Positions 25,474 through 34,566 are shown, numbered from the stretch's first letter. The stretch: DNA of 64,000 nucleotides from Shinella sp032095155 (GCF_049199905.1 NZ_JBLZPK010000074.1:1-64000), one strand, 5' to 3'. Numbers and translations are program-made. Notes: a model not told the origin generated them from the letters alone.

Positions 25474-27041
25474 TGACGATCCATCCACGTCCGGAAACCG
25501 TGGACGTCGAAACGTCGGGGCGCGCTCAGCGCCCCGTACCTTTTGTGGCCGCGGTCGATCTCGTCAAGCGTTTCTTCGGCGTGACGGTCCTCGACGGTGT
25601 TTCTCTGGCCTTGCAGCCGGGCGAGGTGCGCGCCCTGCTTGGCGAAAACGGTGCCGGAAAATCCACCGTCATCAATATTCTGTCGGGTGTCTTTGCCGCA
25701 GACGCCGGAGCAGTGGAAATCGATGGCGCCTCGGCCGCCTTCAGTGGACCGCGTGATGCCGACCAAGCCGGCATCAGCGTCATACGCCAGGAACTGTCGC
25801 TGTTCCCCGACTTGTCCGTCGCCGAGGCGATCTTTGCCGGGCATTTGCCCCTCACGCGCGTCGGAACGGTGGACTGGACGCTGGTTCGCCGGGCCGCGCG
25901 CGATGCACTTGCGCAACTCGGTATATCGTCGCTCGACGTTCGCCGGCCGGTCGCCGGCCTATCCATCGCGCAGCAGCAGATGGTGGAGATCGCCCGCGCG
26001 CTGACGCGCCGGTCGCGCCTCGTCATCATGGACGAGCCGACCGCCTCGCTCTCCCCGGAGGAAGTCAGCCATCTCGGCGAGATCATCGCGCGTTTGTCCC
26101 GCGAGGGTGTGGCGATCCTCTATGTCAGCCACCGGTTGGATGAAATCCGCGCCTTTTGCCAAAGCTACACCGTTCTGCGCGATGGCAGGATGATCGAGGA
26201 CGGAGAGGTCGCTGCCGTCGACAATGCGCAGCTGATCCGGGCCATGGCGGGTCGCGACGTGAAGATCGGCCTCAGGCGCGAGGCAACAATACCGGGTGAA
26301 GTAGTCCTGGAAGTGCGCAATCTGGCGGCGCGGGCATCAGGACGCGCGCCGGCACGCGTCACGGACGTGAGCTTTGATGTTCGCGCAGGCGAGATCGTCG
26401 GTCTTGCGGGCATCGTCGGTGCAGGGCGCTCCGAAACCGCGCGCATGATCTTTGGTGCCGATCCCGTCGGCGCCGGCGAAATTCGTCTCGGCGGGCAGCG
26501 TTTTTCGCCGTCCTCCACGACCGAAGCCATTCGCGCTGGCATTGGCCTCGTACCGGAGGATCGAAAGGGGGAGGCCATCCTGCCGCAGCGCGCGGTCGTC
26601 GAAAACTTCGCTCTCGCGGGCGCCAGTGCACCCCGCTACCGCTGGATTAACGACCGTCATGCGGAAAAAAGTCTGTTCGGGAGTTTCGTCGAGCGGCTCG
26701 GCATTCGTGCAAGCTCGTTCAATGCGCCCATTGCAACGCTTTCCGGCGGAAACCAGCAGAAGGTTATTCTGTCGCGCTGGATCGCGCGTCGGCCGAAGGT
26801 GCTGATCGTCGATGAACCGACACGCGGCATCGATATCGGAGCGAAGGAGGATGTCCACGGGCTGTTGCGCGAGATAGCCGGGCAGGGCGTCGCCGTTCTC
26901 GTCATCTCCTCCGACCTGCCCGAACTGATGGCGCTGTCCGACCGGATCGTTGTCCTGCGCGAAGGCCATTCCGTCTTCGAAACCGACGGAGCGTCTGCCA
27001 CGGCGGAAGAGCTGATGGCCAGGATGACGCGGCACGGCTGA
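25473..27041 (+). CDS. ABC transporter double ATP-binding protein, ribose (RbsA) type
   Basis: 522 residues with two nucleotide-binding domains. Domain 1 has Walker A GENGAGKST near residue 51, a signature region SIAQQQMVEIARAL and Walker B LVIMDEPTASLSPEE. Domain 2 has the RbsA-type degenerate Walker A GIVGAGRSE, EDRKGEAILPQ, signature LSGGNQQKVILSRW and Walker B VLIVDEPTRGIDIGAK. Loss of the Lys in the second Walker A is normal for this family. Start 25473 shares a base with the previous stop. It drives import with the permease at 27063. Confidence 0.93.
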   Translation: MTIHPRPETVDVETSGRAQRPVPFVAAVDLVKRFFGVTVLDGVSLALQPGEVRALLGENGAGKSTVINILSGVFAADAGAVEIDGASAAFSGPRDADQAGISVIRQELSLFPDLSVAEAIFAGHLPLTRVGTVDWTLVRRAARDALAQLGISSLDVRRPVAGLSIAQQQMVEIARALTRRSRLVIMDEPTASLSPEEVSHLGEIIARLSREGVAILYVSHRLDEIRAFCQSYTVLRDGRMIEDGEVAAVDNAQLIRAMAGRDVKIGLRREATIPGEVVLEVRNLAARASGRAPARVTDVSFDVRAGEIVGLAGIVGAGRSETARMIFGADPVGAGEIRLGGQRFSPSSTTEAIRAGIGLVPEDRKGEAILPQRAVVENFALAGASAPRYRWINDRHAEKSLFGSFVERLGIRASSFNAPIATLSGGNQQKVILSRWIARRPKVLIVDEPTRGIDIGAKEDVHGLLREIAGQGVAVLVISSDLPELMALSDRIVVLREGHSVFETDGASATAEELMARMTRHG

Positions 27042-27062
27042 GAAAATTCCAAGGAAAAAACA

Positions 27063-28070
27063 ATGTCCAGCATATCCCTCACCACGACGCACCGCGCGCA
27101 GACCTTCGCCATTCTCGGCAAGGTCGCGCCGCTCATCTTCCTTATTGCGCTGGTCGTGCTCTTCGCCGTTCTCCAGCCCCGTTTCCTCATGCCGCTCAAC
27201 CTTTTCAATATTCTCCGGCAGGTTTCGATCTACGGGATCATTGCCGTCGGCATGACCTTCGTGATCCTGGCGCGCGGCATCGACCTTTCGGTCGGTTCTC
27301 TCGTCGCGATGTCCGGGCTGGCGGCCGCCGTTGTCGCGAAAGGCGGCATCGAGGGGCGCTTTCTGCTGAGCGCGGATGGAACGGGCTATGCCTGGCCTCT
27401 GGCCGCACTGGCGGCGATTTCCGCCGGAACGCTTGCCGGATACCTGCAGGGCCTTGCCGTCTCGCGCCTTTCCGTTCCCGCCTTCGTTGTGACGCTGGGC
27501 GGCATGACCGTATTTCGCGGCGTCGCGCTGACAATCGGCAATGGCGGGCCGATCTCCGGATTCGATGAGGCCTTCGGTTGGTGGGGGCGCGGCATGATCG
27601 GGCCGGTCCCCGTTCCCGTCATCATCTTTCTCGTCGTGGCACTGCTCGCGCATTTCGTGCTGACACAGACGCGCTTCGGCCGCGCCGTCTATGCCGTGGG
27701 TTCAAATCCGGATGCGGCAAGGCTTTCCGGTATCAACACGACCCGTGTGACGACCGCCGTCTATGCCGTGATCGGTTTCTGCTCTGGGCTGGGCGGTTTC
27801 GTGTTGGCGTCCAGGCTCAATTCCGCCGAGGCCGTCGCCGGTTCCGGTTATGAGCTGACGGCGATCGCCGCGGTCGTGATCGGCGGGACGAGCCTGCAGG
27901 GCGGGACCGGCTCCATCGTTGGAACGGTCATCGGCGCCGTACTGACCGGCGTGCTCCTCAACGGTCTCGTCATTCTCAACGTCTCCCCTTACGTGCAGCA
28001 GATTCTGGTCGGCCTGATCATCGTCGCTGCCGTCGCATTCGACAGCTTCGTGAAAAGGCAAACCCGATGA
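27063..28070 (+). CDS. ABC transporter permease, ribose (RbsC) type
   Basis: 335 residues with eight to ten hydrophobic segments. GMTFVILARGIDLSVGSLVAMSG, VPAFVVTLGGMTVFRG and the late GGTSLQGGTGSIVGTVIGAVLTGVLLNGL are the family landmarks. A longer periplasmic loop after residue 90 (AKGGIEGRFLLSADGTGYAW) sets it apart from typical RbsC. It begins 21 bases after the ATPase gene, with AAGGAAAAAA as ribosome site, and overlaps the next gene by four bases, binding transport and catabolic genes into one operon. Confidence 0.92.
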   Translation: MSSISLTTTHRAQTFAILGKVAPLIFLIALVVLFAVLQPRFLMPLNLFNILRQVSIYGIIAVGMTFVILARGIDLSVGSLVAMSGLAAAVVAKGGIEGRFLLSADGTGYAWPLAALAAISAGTLAGYLQGLAVSRLSVPAFVVTLGGMTVFRGVALTIGNGGPISGFDEAFGWWGRGMIGPVPVPVIIFLVVALLAHFVLTQTRFGRAVYAVGSNPDAARLSGINTTRVTTAVYAVIGFCSGLGGFVLASRLNSAEAVAGSGYELTAIAAVVIGGTSLQGGTGSIVGTVIGAVLTGVLLNGLVILNVSPYVQQILVGLIIVAAVAFDSFVKRQTR

Positions 28071-30007
28071 ATCCTTCCATCATCCTAACGGGAACGACCG
28101 TCGAGGAACCGGCAAAGCGTCTTCTCAAGGCCGGCGCCCTCGAAGCAACGTTCGATTCGGGGGCCTTGCGCTGGATACGCTGGAACGGCGTCGAAATTCT
28201 TCGCGGTATCAGTTTCCTCGTGCGTACGCCCAGCTGGGGCACCCCGGCTCCCGTCGTTTCCAATCTGCTGATCGACGAGCAGGAACTCGGCTTCGATGTG
28301 CGTTACGATGCCTATTTCGGCGAGGCCGGGAAGGGCGTGCTTGCGAAGATCAGCTTCAAGGCGCGGGCCGACGGCAATCTCGAGGCGACCGCCGATATCA
28401 GCGCCGACGCCCCCTTCAGCACCAACAGGACGGGTTTCGTCATCCTGCACCCGCTGATCGGCTTTGCCGGCACTGAGGTCGGGGTCGAGCACGCATCCGG
28501 GCTTCACGAGCAGATCACCATTCCCTTGCAGATCAGCCCCGGCCAACCTGTGATGGACATTCAGGCGATCACCCACCACCCGTATCCGGGGCTCAATGTT
28601 TCCACGCGTTTTGCGGGCGATGTCTTCGAGATGGAGGATCATCGCAACTGGTCCGATGCCTCGTTCAAGACGTATAGCCGGCCCATCGGTTTGCCTTATC
28701 CCTATTGGCTCAATCCGGGTGTTCCGGTCGGGCAGTCGGTTACGGTCACGATCAAGGATGAGCGTGTCGGTGGCGCTGCGGAAAACCCCGTCGCCGTGCC
28801 GGTTCTTGCGGGCCAGGTTTTGCCTGGTTACGCACTTCCGCTGGACAGGTTGGAGGACGCCAGCGACGCACTGCGGTTTGCCGATGCGCTGGCGGACGTG
28901 AAGCCTGCCAGCATTCTGCTTCGCTACGATGCCGCGCGCGGCGATACCACTGCCGCTGTTGCCGACCTTGCCGAATTGCTGCGCCAAACCGGCGCATCGC
29001 TCGATGTCGAGGCCATTCTCGATGGCGACGAGCCCGCCACTGCCGGCGCGGCGTTGCATGCGCTTGCGCAAGCGCTCACGGACAAGGGCATTGTCGTGGC
29101 GAATGTCGCGGCCTGCGCGAAAATCGATGAGCAGTCCTTCCAGCCGGAAGAGGCGCGTCCATCGCACCTGTCGGAAAAGCAGCTGGCTTCGGCGCTTTCA
29201 TCGGCCTTTCCGCAAAGCCGGCATGGCGGAGGAACGCCGGCCTTTTTCACCGAGTTTAATCGCAAGCGCCCGAACCCGGCACTGGTCGATTATTTCGCCT
29301 TCGCGACGACGCCGGTCGTGCATGCTGCCGATGACGCCTCCGTCATCGAGACCTTGCAGTCGCTGCCGCATATCCTGCACTCCGCCCAAAACCTTTCGGA
29401 CGGCGTGTCCTTGGCCGTCGGGCCTGTCGGCATCGGTGCGAGGCTGAACCCGTACGGTCCGGCTCCGGTCGACAATTCGAGCGAGGAGCGCGTCGGCATG
29501 GCGGCGCAGGATCCACGCCAGCGCGGCCTCTTTGCCGCCGCCTGGCATGTGGGCTACCTTGCCCAGCTCGCCCCATGGGGTGTCGCGAGATTTGCTTTCG
29601 GCGCGCCGACAGGTCCCTTCGGCCTCGTCGCTTCGCGCCAAGACTATGCGCGAGACGGCTGGGATGCGTTGCCCGATGGGGCACTCTATCCACTTTACCA
29701 CGTTGCGCGATGGATCTCCGAGGCCGGAGGAGGGGAAGTCGTATCGGCAGGCATCGACGGCAATGTCGCACAGGTCACGTGGGAAAAGCACGGTGAAAGG
29801 CGGGCGCTCTTCGCCAACCTTTCGACCGAATCCGTTGCGATCGATCTGGCAGGCGAAGTCGCCGCCTCCGGCATCGTGCTGGATGAAGAAAGCTTCGAAA
29901 CAGCGGTACTCGACCGCGAAACATTCCACGTTCCGAAGCCACTTTCCGGGACGGCCCGAATCGGCGCGTACGGCGTTCTCTCCCTGAACTATGGAAATGC
30001 CCCATGA
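28067..30007 (+). CDS. apnL: D-apionate lactonase-like protein
   Basis: 646 residues. I recognise the family from the stretches GISFLVRTPSWGTP, EMEDHRNWSDASFKTYSRPIGLPYPYWL and GAYGVLSLNYG, which correspond to the large rhizobial proteins shown to be D-apionate lactonases (ApnL) in D-apiose catabolism: they hydrolyse D-apionolactone to D-apionate. No classical hydrolase motif is evident, as expected for this family. The start overlaps the permease stop (ATGA) and the end overlaps the next dehydrogenase, so sugar import, oxidation and lactone opening are encoded together. The symbol is given from recalled similarity, without a search. Confidence 0.68.
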   Translation: MNPSIILTGTTVEEPAKRLLKAGALEATFDSGALRWIRWNGVEILRGISFLVRTPSWGTPAPVVSNLLIDEQELGFDVRYDAYFGEAGKGVLAKISFKARADGNLEATADISADAPFSTNRTGFVILHPLIGFAGTEVGVEHASGLHEQITIPLQISPGQPVMDIQAITHHPYPGLNVSTRFAGDVFEMEDHRNWSDASFKTYSRPIGLPYPYWLNPGVPVGQSVTVTIKDERVGGAAENPVAVPVLAGQVLPGYALPLDRLEDASDALRFADALADVKPASILLRYDAARGDTTAAVADLAELLRQTGASLDVEAILDGDEPATAGAALHALAQALTDKGIVVANVAACAKIDEQSFQPEEARPSHLSEKQLASALSSAFPQSRHGGGTPAFFTEFNRKRPNPALVDYFAFATTPVVHAADDASVIETLQSLPHILHSAQNLSDGVSLAVGPVGIGARLNPYGPAPVDNSSEERVGMAAQDPRQRGLFAAAWHVGYLAQLAPWGVARFAFGAPTGPFGLVASRQDYARDGWDALPDGALYPLYHVARWISEAGGGEVVSAGIDGNVAQVTWEKHGERRALFANLSTESVAIDLAGEVAASGIVLDEESFETAVLDRETFHVPKPLSGTARIGAYGVLSLNYGNAP

Positions 30008-31032
30008 CCGGAACCCTCAAGGGATTGCTCATCGGTTGCGGCTTTTTTGCCCGCAACCAGCTTCATGCCTGGTCGGAAACGGATGGAGCCGAGATCGTTG
30101 CCGTCTGCGACCGGGATGCCGAGCGTGCACGCAGCTACGCGGCTGAATTCGGCATTCCCGCCTGGCACGATACGGCAGATATATTGTCGTCGGGCAGCTT
30201 CGACTTCGTGGATATCTGCACGACGATGGAAACGCACGAGGAGCTGGTCGCGCTTGCGGTGCGCCATCGTGTGCCCGTGATCGTTCAAAAGCCTTTTGCG
30301 CCAGATATTGATACGTGCCGGCGCATCGTCGCGAATGCCGCGGCAGCTGGTGTACCTGTCATGGTGCATGAGAACTTCCGTTTCCAGAAGGTTTTCCGGC
30401 GCATCCGCGATATCCTCGACAGCGGCGAAATCGGCGAGCTGACCTTCGGGCGGCTTTCCTGGCGCAATGCCATAGATGTCTATTCCAACCAGCCCTATCT
30501 CCTGAAGACCAAGCGCTTCATGATCATGGATGTCGGCATCCACATGCTGGACCTCGCCCGCTTCCTGTTCGGCGATGCCGGCGAGGTCTCCTGCTTCACC
30601 CAGTCCGTCAAGGAAGGGCTGGCCGGGGAGGATGCGGCGACGATCCTCTTGCGCCACGACGACAAGGCAACCTCGATCGTCGATGTCAGCTACGCTGCAC
30701 ATCGTTTTCCCAATCCGTTCCCGCAGACACTTGGCGAAATCGAGGGACGTCAGGGCACGATCCAGATTCTGGAGGGCGAGGTTCTGCTGATCCATTCGCA
30801 AGGCAAGCAGCGGCGCGAAACCATCGCGGATGATGGCCGCGCATGGACATCCGCGCCCTGGATACAGATCCAGGACAGCGTTCCGCGCACCCAGCAGCAC
30901 TTCATCGACGCGCTCCGTCGAGGCGGGAATTTTGAGACCTCCGCGGAAGACAGCCTGAAGACCTATGCCCTTGCGGAAGCGGCTTATCGCTCGGCGGAAG
31001 CGGGTCGCGTCATCGACGCAAGAAATCTCTAG
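30004..31032 (+). CDS. apsD: Gfo/Idh/MocA oxidoreductase, candidate D-apiose dehydrogenase
   Basis: 342 residues. The N-terminal Rossmann part has GLLIGCGFFARNQLHAW and VAVCDRDAERARSYAAEFGI; the conserved EKP-type site appears as VQKPFAP near residue 98, so the Glu of the usual EKP is Gln. The later RFMIMDVGIHMLDLARFLFGD matches the family's catalytic Asp and His region. D-apiose dehydrogenase (ApsD) belongs to this family and makes D-apionolactone, the substrate of the lactonase encoded just upstream with a four-base overlap. Function is inferred from that pairing; other aldoses are possible. Confidence 0.68.
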   Translation: MTGTLKGLLIGCGFFARNQLHAWSETDGAEIVAVCDRDAERARSYAAEFGIPAWHDTADILSSGSFDFVDICTTMETHEELVALAVRHRVPVIVQKPFAPDIDTCRRIVANAAAAGVPVMVHENFRFQKVFRRIRDILDSGEIGELTFGRLSWRNAIDVYSNQPYLLKTKRFMIMDVGIHMLDLARFLFGDAGEVSCFTQSVKEGLAGEDAATILLRHDDKATSIVDVSYAAHRFPNPFPQTLGEIEGRQGTIQILEGEVLLIHSQGKQRRETIADDGRAWTSAPWIQIQDSVPRTQQHFIDALRRGGNFETSAEDSLKTYALAEAAYRSAEAGRVIDARNL

Positions 31033-31041
31033 GACCTTATA

Positions 31042-32073
31042 ATGCACATTCAGACAACACGGCGCGTCGGACAGACCGACCTTCAAATCCCTGTTCTCGG
31101 ACTTGGAACCTGCCCGCTCGGCGGCGTCTATAACGCCATCGACGAGGCAACCGCCCGCGCAACCTTCGAAGCGGCCTGGAATTCCGGCCTCCGCCTCTAT
31201 GACACAGCACCCTGGTATGGCCTCGGGCAGGCGGAACACCGGACGGGCCGTGCGCTCTGTGAAAAGGAACGTGAAAGCTATGTCCTGACCACCAAGGTCG
31301 GGCGTCTCCTGAAGGCCCCGCGTGACCGTGGATCGTTCAAGCCGGTGAACTGGGCTGGAGCACTGCCCTTCGAGCATCATCACGTCTTCACTTACGATGC
31401 CATCATGCGCTCCTATGAGGACAGCCTGCAGCGTCTTGGCGTGAACCGGGTCGATGCGCTCTACATTCATGATCTCGACAGCGGTTATTTCAGGACCGAG
31501 GAGGAGTTGAATGCCCGTCTCGGCGATCTCGAAAAGGGTGGTTATCGCGCGCTTGAGGAGTTGAAGCGTAGCGGAGAAATCAAGGCCATCGGCGCGGGCG
31601 TCAACGAACGCGGCATGATCGATCGTTTCCTCGACCGCTTCGATCTCGATGTCTTCCTCGTCGCATCACGCTATACGCTGCTGGAGCACGACATCTATTT
31701 CGACGAAGTCGCCCGCGCAGCAAAACGGGGTGCCAGCCTCGTCGTCGGCGGCGTGTTCAGCTCCGGTATCCTCGCCACGGGCGCCGTCGAGGGCGCGAAA
31801 TACGAATATGGCGCGGCCTCGTCTTCGATTATCGAGCGAGTTCGGAAACTGAGCCGTATTGCTGATGCGCACGGCATCTCGCTGCCGGCGGCAGCGCTTC
31901 AGTTTCCTCTCGCTGCACCTATGGTCGCGTCGGTCGTCTTCGGGGCGGTCAAACCGGCCGAGATCGAGGCGAACGCCGCGCATTTCACCGCTGCCATTCC
32001 GGTCGGCTTCTGGTCGGATTTGCGGTCGGAGGGGCTGGTCCATCCCGACATTCCATTGCCGGCAGACGCATGA
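31042..32073 (+). CDS. aldo/keto reductase (aldose dehydrogenase-like)
   Basis: 343 residues. The family catalytic Tyr lies in DTAPWYGLGQAEHRTGRAL and the Lys in YVLTTKVGRLL, with His in DALYIHDLD. This arrangement is that of the AKR15-type and D-threo-aldose/L-fucose dehydrogenases, which oxidise free sugars at C-1 to lactones. Starting 9 bases after the Gfo/Idh gene, it could give a second way to oxidise the imported sugar, or reduce it. It overlaps the LrgA-like gene by four bases. Confidence 0.87.
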   Translation: MHIQTTRRVGQTDLQIPVLGLGTCPLGGVYNAIDEATARATFEAAWNSGLRLYDTAPWYGLGQAEHRTGRALCEKERESYVLTTKVGRLLKAPRDRGSFKPVNWAGALPFEHHHVFTYDAIMRSYEDSLQRLGVNRVDALYIHDLDSGYFRTEEELNARLGDLEKGGYRALEELKRSGEIKAIGAGVNERGMIDRFLDRFDLDVFLVASRYTLLEHDIYFDEVARAAKRGASLVVGGVFSSGILATGAVEGAKYEYGAASSSIIERVRKLSRIADAHGISLPAAALQFPLAAPMVASVVFGAVKPAEIEANAAHFTAAIPVGFWSDLRSEGLVHPDIPLPADA

Positions 32074-32444
32074 CGATGACGCGGATCGGAACGGCCGGGC
32101 GCTGGTGCGGCGCTCTTGCCATCGTGCTGGCGGCATGGGCCGCGGGCGAGGGACTTGCGACGACTTTGAGCCTGCCGGTCCCCGCCGCGCTCATCGGTCT
32201 TTCTTTGCTCTTCCTTGGCTTTTGCCTTCGCCCGGCGCTGGTCAAAACCGTCGAGCCTGCCGTCCATACCCTGTTGCGCAACTTTCCCCTGTTTCTCTAT
32301 CCGCTGGGAGCGGGTTTCCTCACCCTGCATGGGCTGGGCGGCGTGGTTCTCCTGAAAATTCTAGTCGCCGTTTTCGTATCGCTGGTGCTTTCACTGCTCG
32401 TCGGCGCCCAGGTTTTCCATATCTTCAAGAACAGGCATGGGTGA
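32070..32444 (+). CDS. CidA/LrgA family membrane protein
   Basis: 124 residues with four predicted membrane segments (LAIVLAAWAAGEGLA, VPAALIGLSLLFLGF, FPLFLYPLGAGFLTLHG and LVAVFVSLVLSLLVGA). The motif LSLPVPAALIGLSLLFL is characteristic. Members work with an LrgB partner; they were described as holin-like, but plant PLGG1, a fused LrgAB, is the plastid glycolate/glycerate carrier, and bacterial pairs move small acids. Here it is translationally coupled to a sugar-oxidation operon and to LrgB (8-base overlap), favouring a transport role. Confidence 0.85.
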   Translation: MTMTRIGTAGRWCGALAIVLAAWAAGEGLATTLSLPVPAALIGLSLLFLGFCLRPALVKTVEPAVHTLLRNFPLFLYPLGAGFLTLHGLGGVVLLKILVAVFVSLVLSLLVGAQVFHIFKNRHG

Positions 32445-33141
32445 CATAATCCTCACACTGGTCTGGCTGGCCCTGACGATCGCGATCTGGCTGATCAGCA
32501 AGCGCCTGACACAGATGTTTCGCATCTCGTCGCTGCGCAACCCGCTGTTCTTCGGCATCATAGCACTCTGCATTCTGCTCCCCGCCTTCGGCGTGGCTCC
32601 CGGCGATTATCTCGACCGTGTCCGGCCAATGACATTCCTTGTCGGTCTGGCCACGGTGGCGCTTGCCTTGCCTCTCTGGCAACAAAGGACGCTGATCCGT
32701 GCAAATGCACGGGCGATGTTTTTGTCAACGCTCGCATCGACGCTCACCGGCATTCTTTCTGCCATCGCACTTGGATGGGTGCTCGGTCTCGACGCGCCCT
32801 ATCTGGCAAGTGCCGGCCCCAAGATGACGACGCTCGCCGTGGCACTGCCTCTGTCTCGTCTGACAGGCGGGTGGGACAATCTCGCGATGCTTTGCGTCAT
32901 GTGCAACGGCGTCGGAGGCTCCTTCATATCAAGCGCGCTGTGGCAGCATCTCCTTCCCAAGAGCGGCCCCGAGGAGCGTGCCTTTTCTCTTGGCCTTTCC
33001 TCGCATGCCATGGGGATTGCGCGGACGCTGGCAATATCGCCCAATCATGTCTCGCTTGCGAGCTGCGGCATGTTGCTCAGCGCGCTTATCACGTCTGCCG
33101 TTTATGGAGTTGTATTGGCAGCTGACAAGCTCAGTCCCTGA
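32437..33141 (+). CDS. LrgB family membrane protein
   Basis: 234 residues, largely hydrophobic. The LrgB signature region is visible as RNPLFFGIIALCILLP at the start and KMTTLAVALPLSRLTGGWDNLAMLCVMCNGVGGSFIS in the middle. GTG/ATG overlap with the LrgA gene shows co-expression. In the apionate pathway, glycolate and 3-phosphoglycerate are products of a later step, so a PLGG1-like glycolate/glycerate porter would make sense; this is inference. It is the last gene of the operon that begins at 24502. Confidence 0.87.
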   Translation: MGDIILTLVWLALTIAIWLISKRLTQMFRISSLRNPLFFGIIALCILLPAFGVAPGDYLDRVRPMTFLVGLATVALALPLWQQRTLIRANARAMFLSTLASTLTGILSAIALGWVLGLDAPYLASAGPKMTTLAVALPLSRLTGGWDNLAMLCVMCNGVGGSFISSALWQHLLPKSGPEERAFSLGLSSHAMGIARTLAISPNHVSLASCGMLLSALITSAVYGVVLAADKLSP

Positions 33142-33174
33142 AAATTTACACAATGCCAGACTAAGAATGTTGAA

Positions 33175-33248
33175 CGAAGGTAGCCTCGCTCCGTGATCCG
33201 AAGCACAGCGTCTCGCTTAAAATCTTCGCTGAAATTCGATTTGCTCAT
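33175..33248 (-). pseudogene. IS3-family transposase OrfA, N-terminal fragment
   Basis: The minus strand from ATG 33248 encodes MSKSNFSEDFKRDAVLRITERGY, the standard opening of rhizobial IS3-family OrfA proteins (normally continuing PVAEVS..LGVS). After ERGY the frame leaves the family, so only about 23 codons remain. No OrfB part or terminal repeats were found nearby. It marks a past insertion and deletion between the two sugar operons. Confidence 0.55.
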
Positions 33249-33453
33249 AATGCTCTTCTTGCCTTAAAATTCGGAAAGAAAGCGTCTACGAAACTCGGGG
33301 CTGGTCGAATTGATGGCGGAGAAAAATCGCTGCTTCGAATCCCACGAGTATAGACTTGGACGAGTGCGAGTATCTGAGCGGGGTACGATATCACTTGTTG
33401 ATCGAAATCTCTGAAGAAGGCTATGGGGTTCTAAGCTTGAGCTCATAAATGAA

Positions 33454-33480
33454 TCAGGGGTCGAGAAGCTCGACCCCTGA
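33454..33480 (-). terminator. terminator of the second ribose-type ABC operon
   Basis: Perfect 12-bp stem TCAGGGGTCGAG / CTCGACCCCTGA with an AAG loop, just after the stop of the minus-strand binding-protein gene at 33502. On the minus strand it is followed by TTCATTTAT, a T-rich tail. Confidence 0.75.
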
Positions 33481-33501
33481 TGTCGTTAAGCAAGAGGCGG
33501 T

Positions 33502-34566
33502 TTAGTTGGACGGTGCGGCGGCTTTCGCAATCCAGTCGGCCGTGACGGCATGGTCCAATGCGAATTCTGGCAGCTTGGCGTTCAGCTCTTCTTCCGTCTT
33601 CACATCGTTGTCGAGCAGGAACTGTCGCGTGATGAGGGTCGGCGGCAGAAGTATGTTGGTGTCTTTCAGTTCGCCCGTCAGCGACAGGGCAACGGCGCGG
33701 AGCGCTGCCGCGCCGGTTCCGGCGGCGCTGATGGCCGAGGTCGCGACCCACGGGCTGTTGGGCTCGCGGATAGCTTGAATGTCCGACGTCGAGACGTCTA
33801 CGCTGTAGATCTTCACCTGATCGTTGATACCTGCCTCGTCCACGGCGATCTTGGCACCACGCGCAAACTCGTCCCAGGGTGCCAGGACCACGTTGATGTC
33901 GGGATTGGCGCGGAACACGGCGGCGGTCTGGTTTGCCACGGTCTGCGCCGGGGTGTCGTCTACCGCACCCCATTGAGCAAGCTGGCTCACGCCGGGATGG
34001 CTCTTCTTGAAGGCCTGCCAGGCGACATCGCGCTTGTCGAGTGCGGGGAAGCCTTCGACGTAGATATAGCCGGCCTTGAAGTCGTCGCCGTTGTCCTTGA
34101 CCGCCTGTTCCAGCACGAGATTCAGTTGCTTGCTTTCGTCCTGGTCGATGACGATGATTCCCTTCTGCGGCAGCGTGATGTTCTGCACGGCGATCTTGAT
34201 GCCCGCGTCCAGAGCTTCCTGCACCACGTCGGAGACGGCCTCGCCCTTGCCGCCGGCGATGATGATGCCGCTGACGCCGAGATTAATTGCCTGGCGGATC
34301 TGCTCGCGCTGTTCGTCAGGTTTCTGGCGACCCTGGAAGGAGCGAAGTTCGATACCCAGCTTGTCGGCCTGGCGTTTCACGCCCGCTTCGTAGTTCTGGT
34401 AGTAGTCGCCGCCCGAGAGGTAGACGATAAGCGCGACCTTAACGCCGCCCTTGTCGAAGGGGGCTGGCGCGCCGTTGATGCCCTGCGCGCTGGCGATGCC
34501 GCTCATGAGCGTGGAGGCGGCGAAAAGCGCGCCGGTTGCAAGACCAAGAAGAGTACGACGTTTCAT
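33502..34566 (-). CDS. ABC transporter sugar-binding protein, ribose type (second system)
   Basis: 354 residues. The signal peptide ends GIASAQG. The Peripla_BP_4 fold is evident: VKVALIVYLSGGDYYQNYEAGVKRQADKLGIEL, INLGVSGIIIAGGKGEAVSDVVQEALDAGIKIAVQN, and a late VWATSAISAAGTGAAALRA. Unlike the 24502 protein it has YLSGGDYYQNYEAG at the ligand mouth, so it probably binds another compound. It is the last gene of a minus-strand importer operon (ATPase, permease, binding protein) and is followed by a good terminator. Confidence 0.9.
   Translation of the reverse strand: MKRRTLLGLATGALFAASTLMSGIASAQGINGAPAPFDKGGVKVALIVYLSGGDYYQNYEAGVKRQADKLGIELRSFQGRQKPDEQREQIRQAINLGVSGIIIAGGKGEAVSDVVQEALDAGIKIAVQNITLPQKGIIVIDQDESKQLNLVLEQAVKDNGDDFKAGYIYVEGFPALDKRDVAWQAFKKSHPGVSQLAQWGAVDDTPAQTVANQTAAVFRANPDINVVLAPWDEFARGAKIAVDEAGINDQVKIYSVDVSTSDIQAIREPNSPWVATSAISAAGTGAAALRAVALSLTGELKDTNILLPPTLITRQFLLDNDVKTEEELNAKLPEFALDHAVTADWIAKAAAPSN

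Larger units (their letters stand above)
33142..33501. other. gap with an insertion-sequence remnant and a terminator
   Basis: 360 bases between two convergent operons. It holds an IS3-type orfA fragment near 33170-33248 and the hairpin at 33454-33480. The rest shows nothing recognisable. Confidence 0.5.

Noticed and set aside
33264..33446. 60-residue minus-strand frame near the IS3 remnant
   Set aside because: It does not continue the transposase and has no known motif; probably chance.
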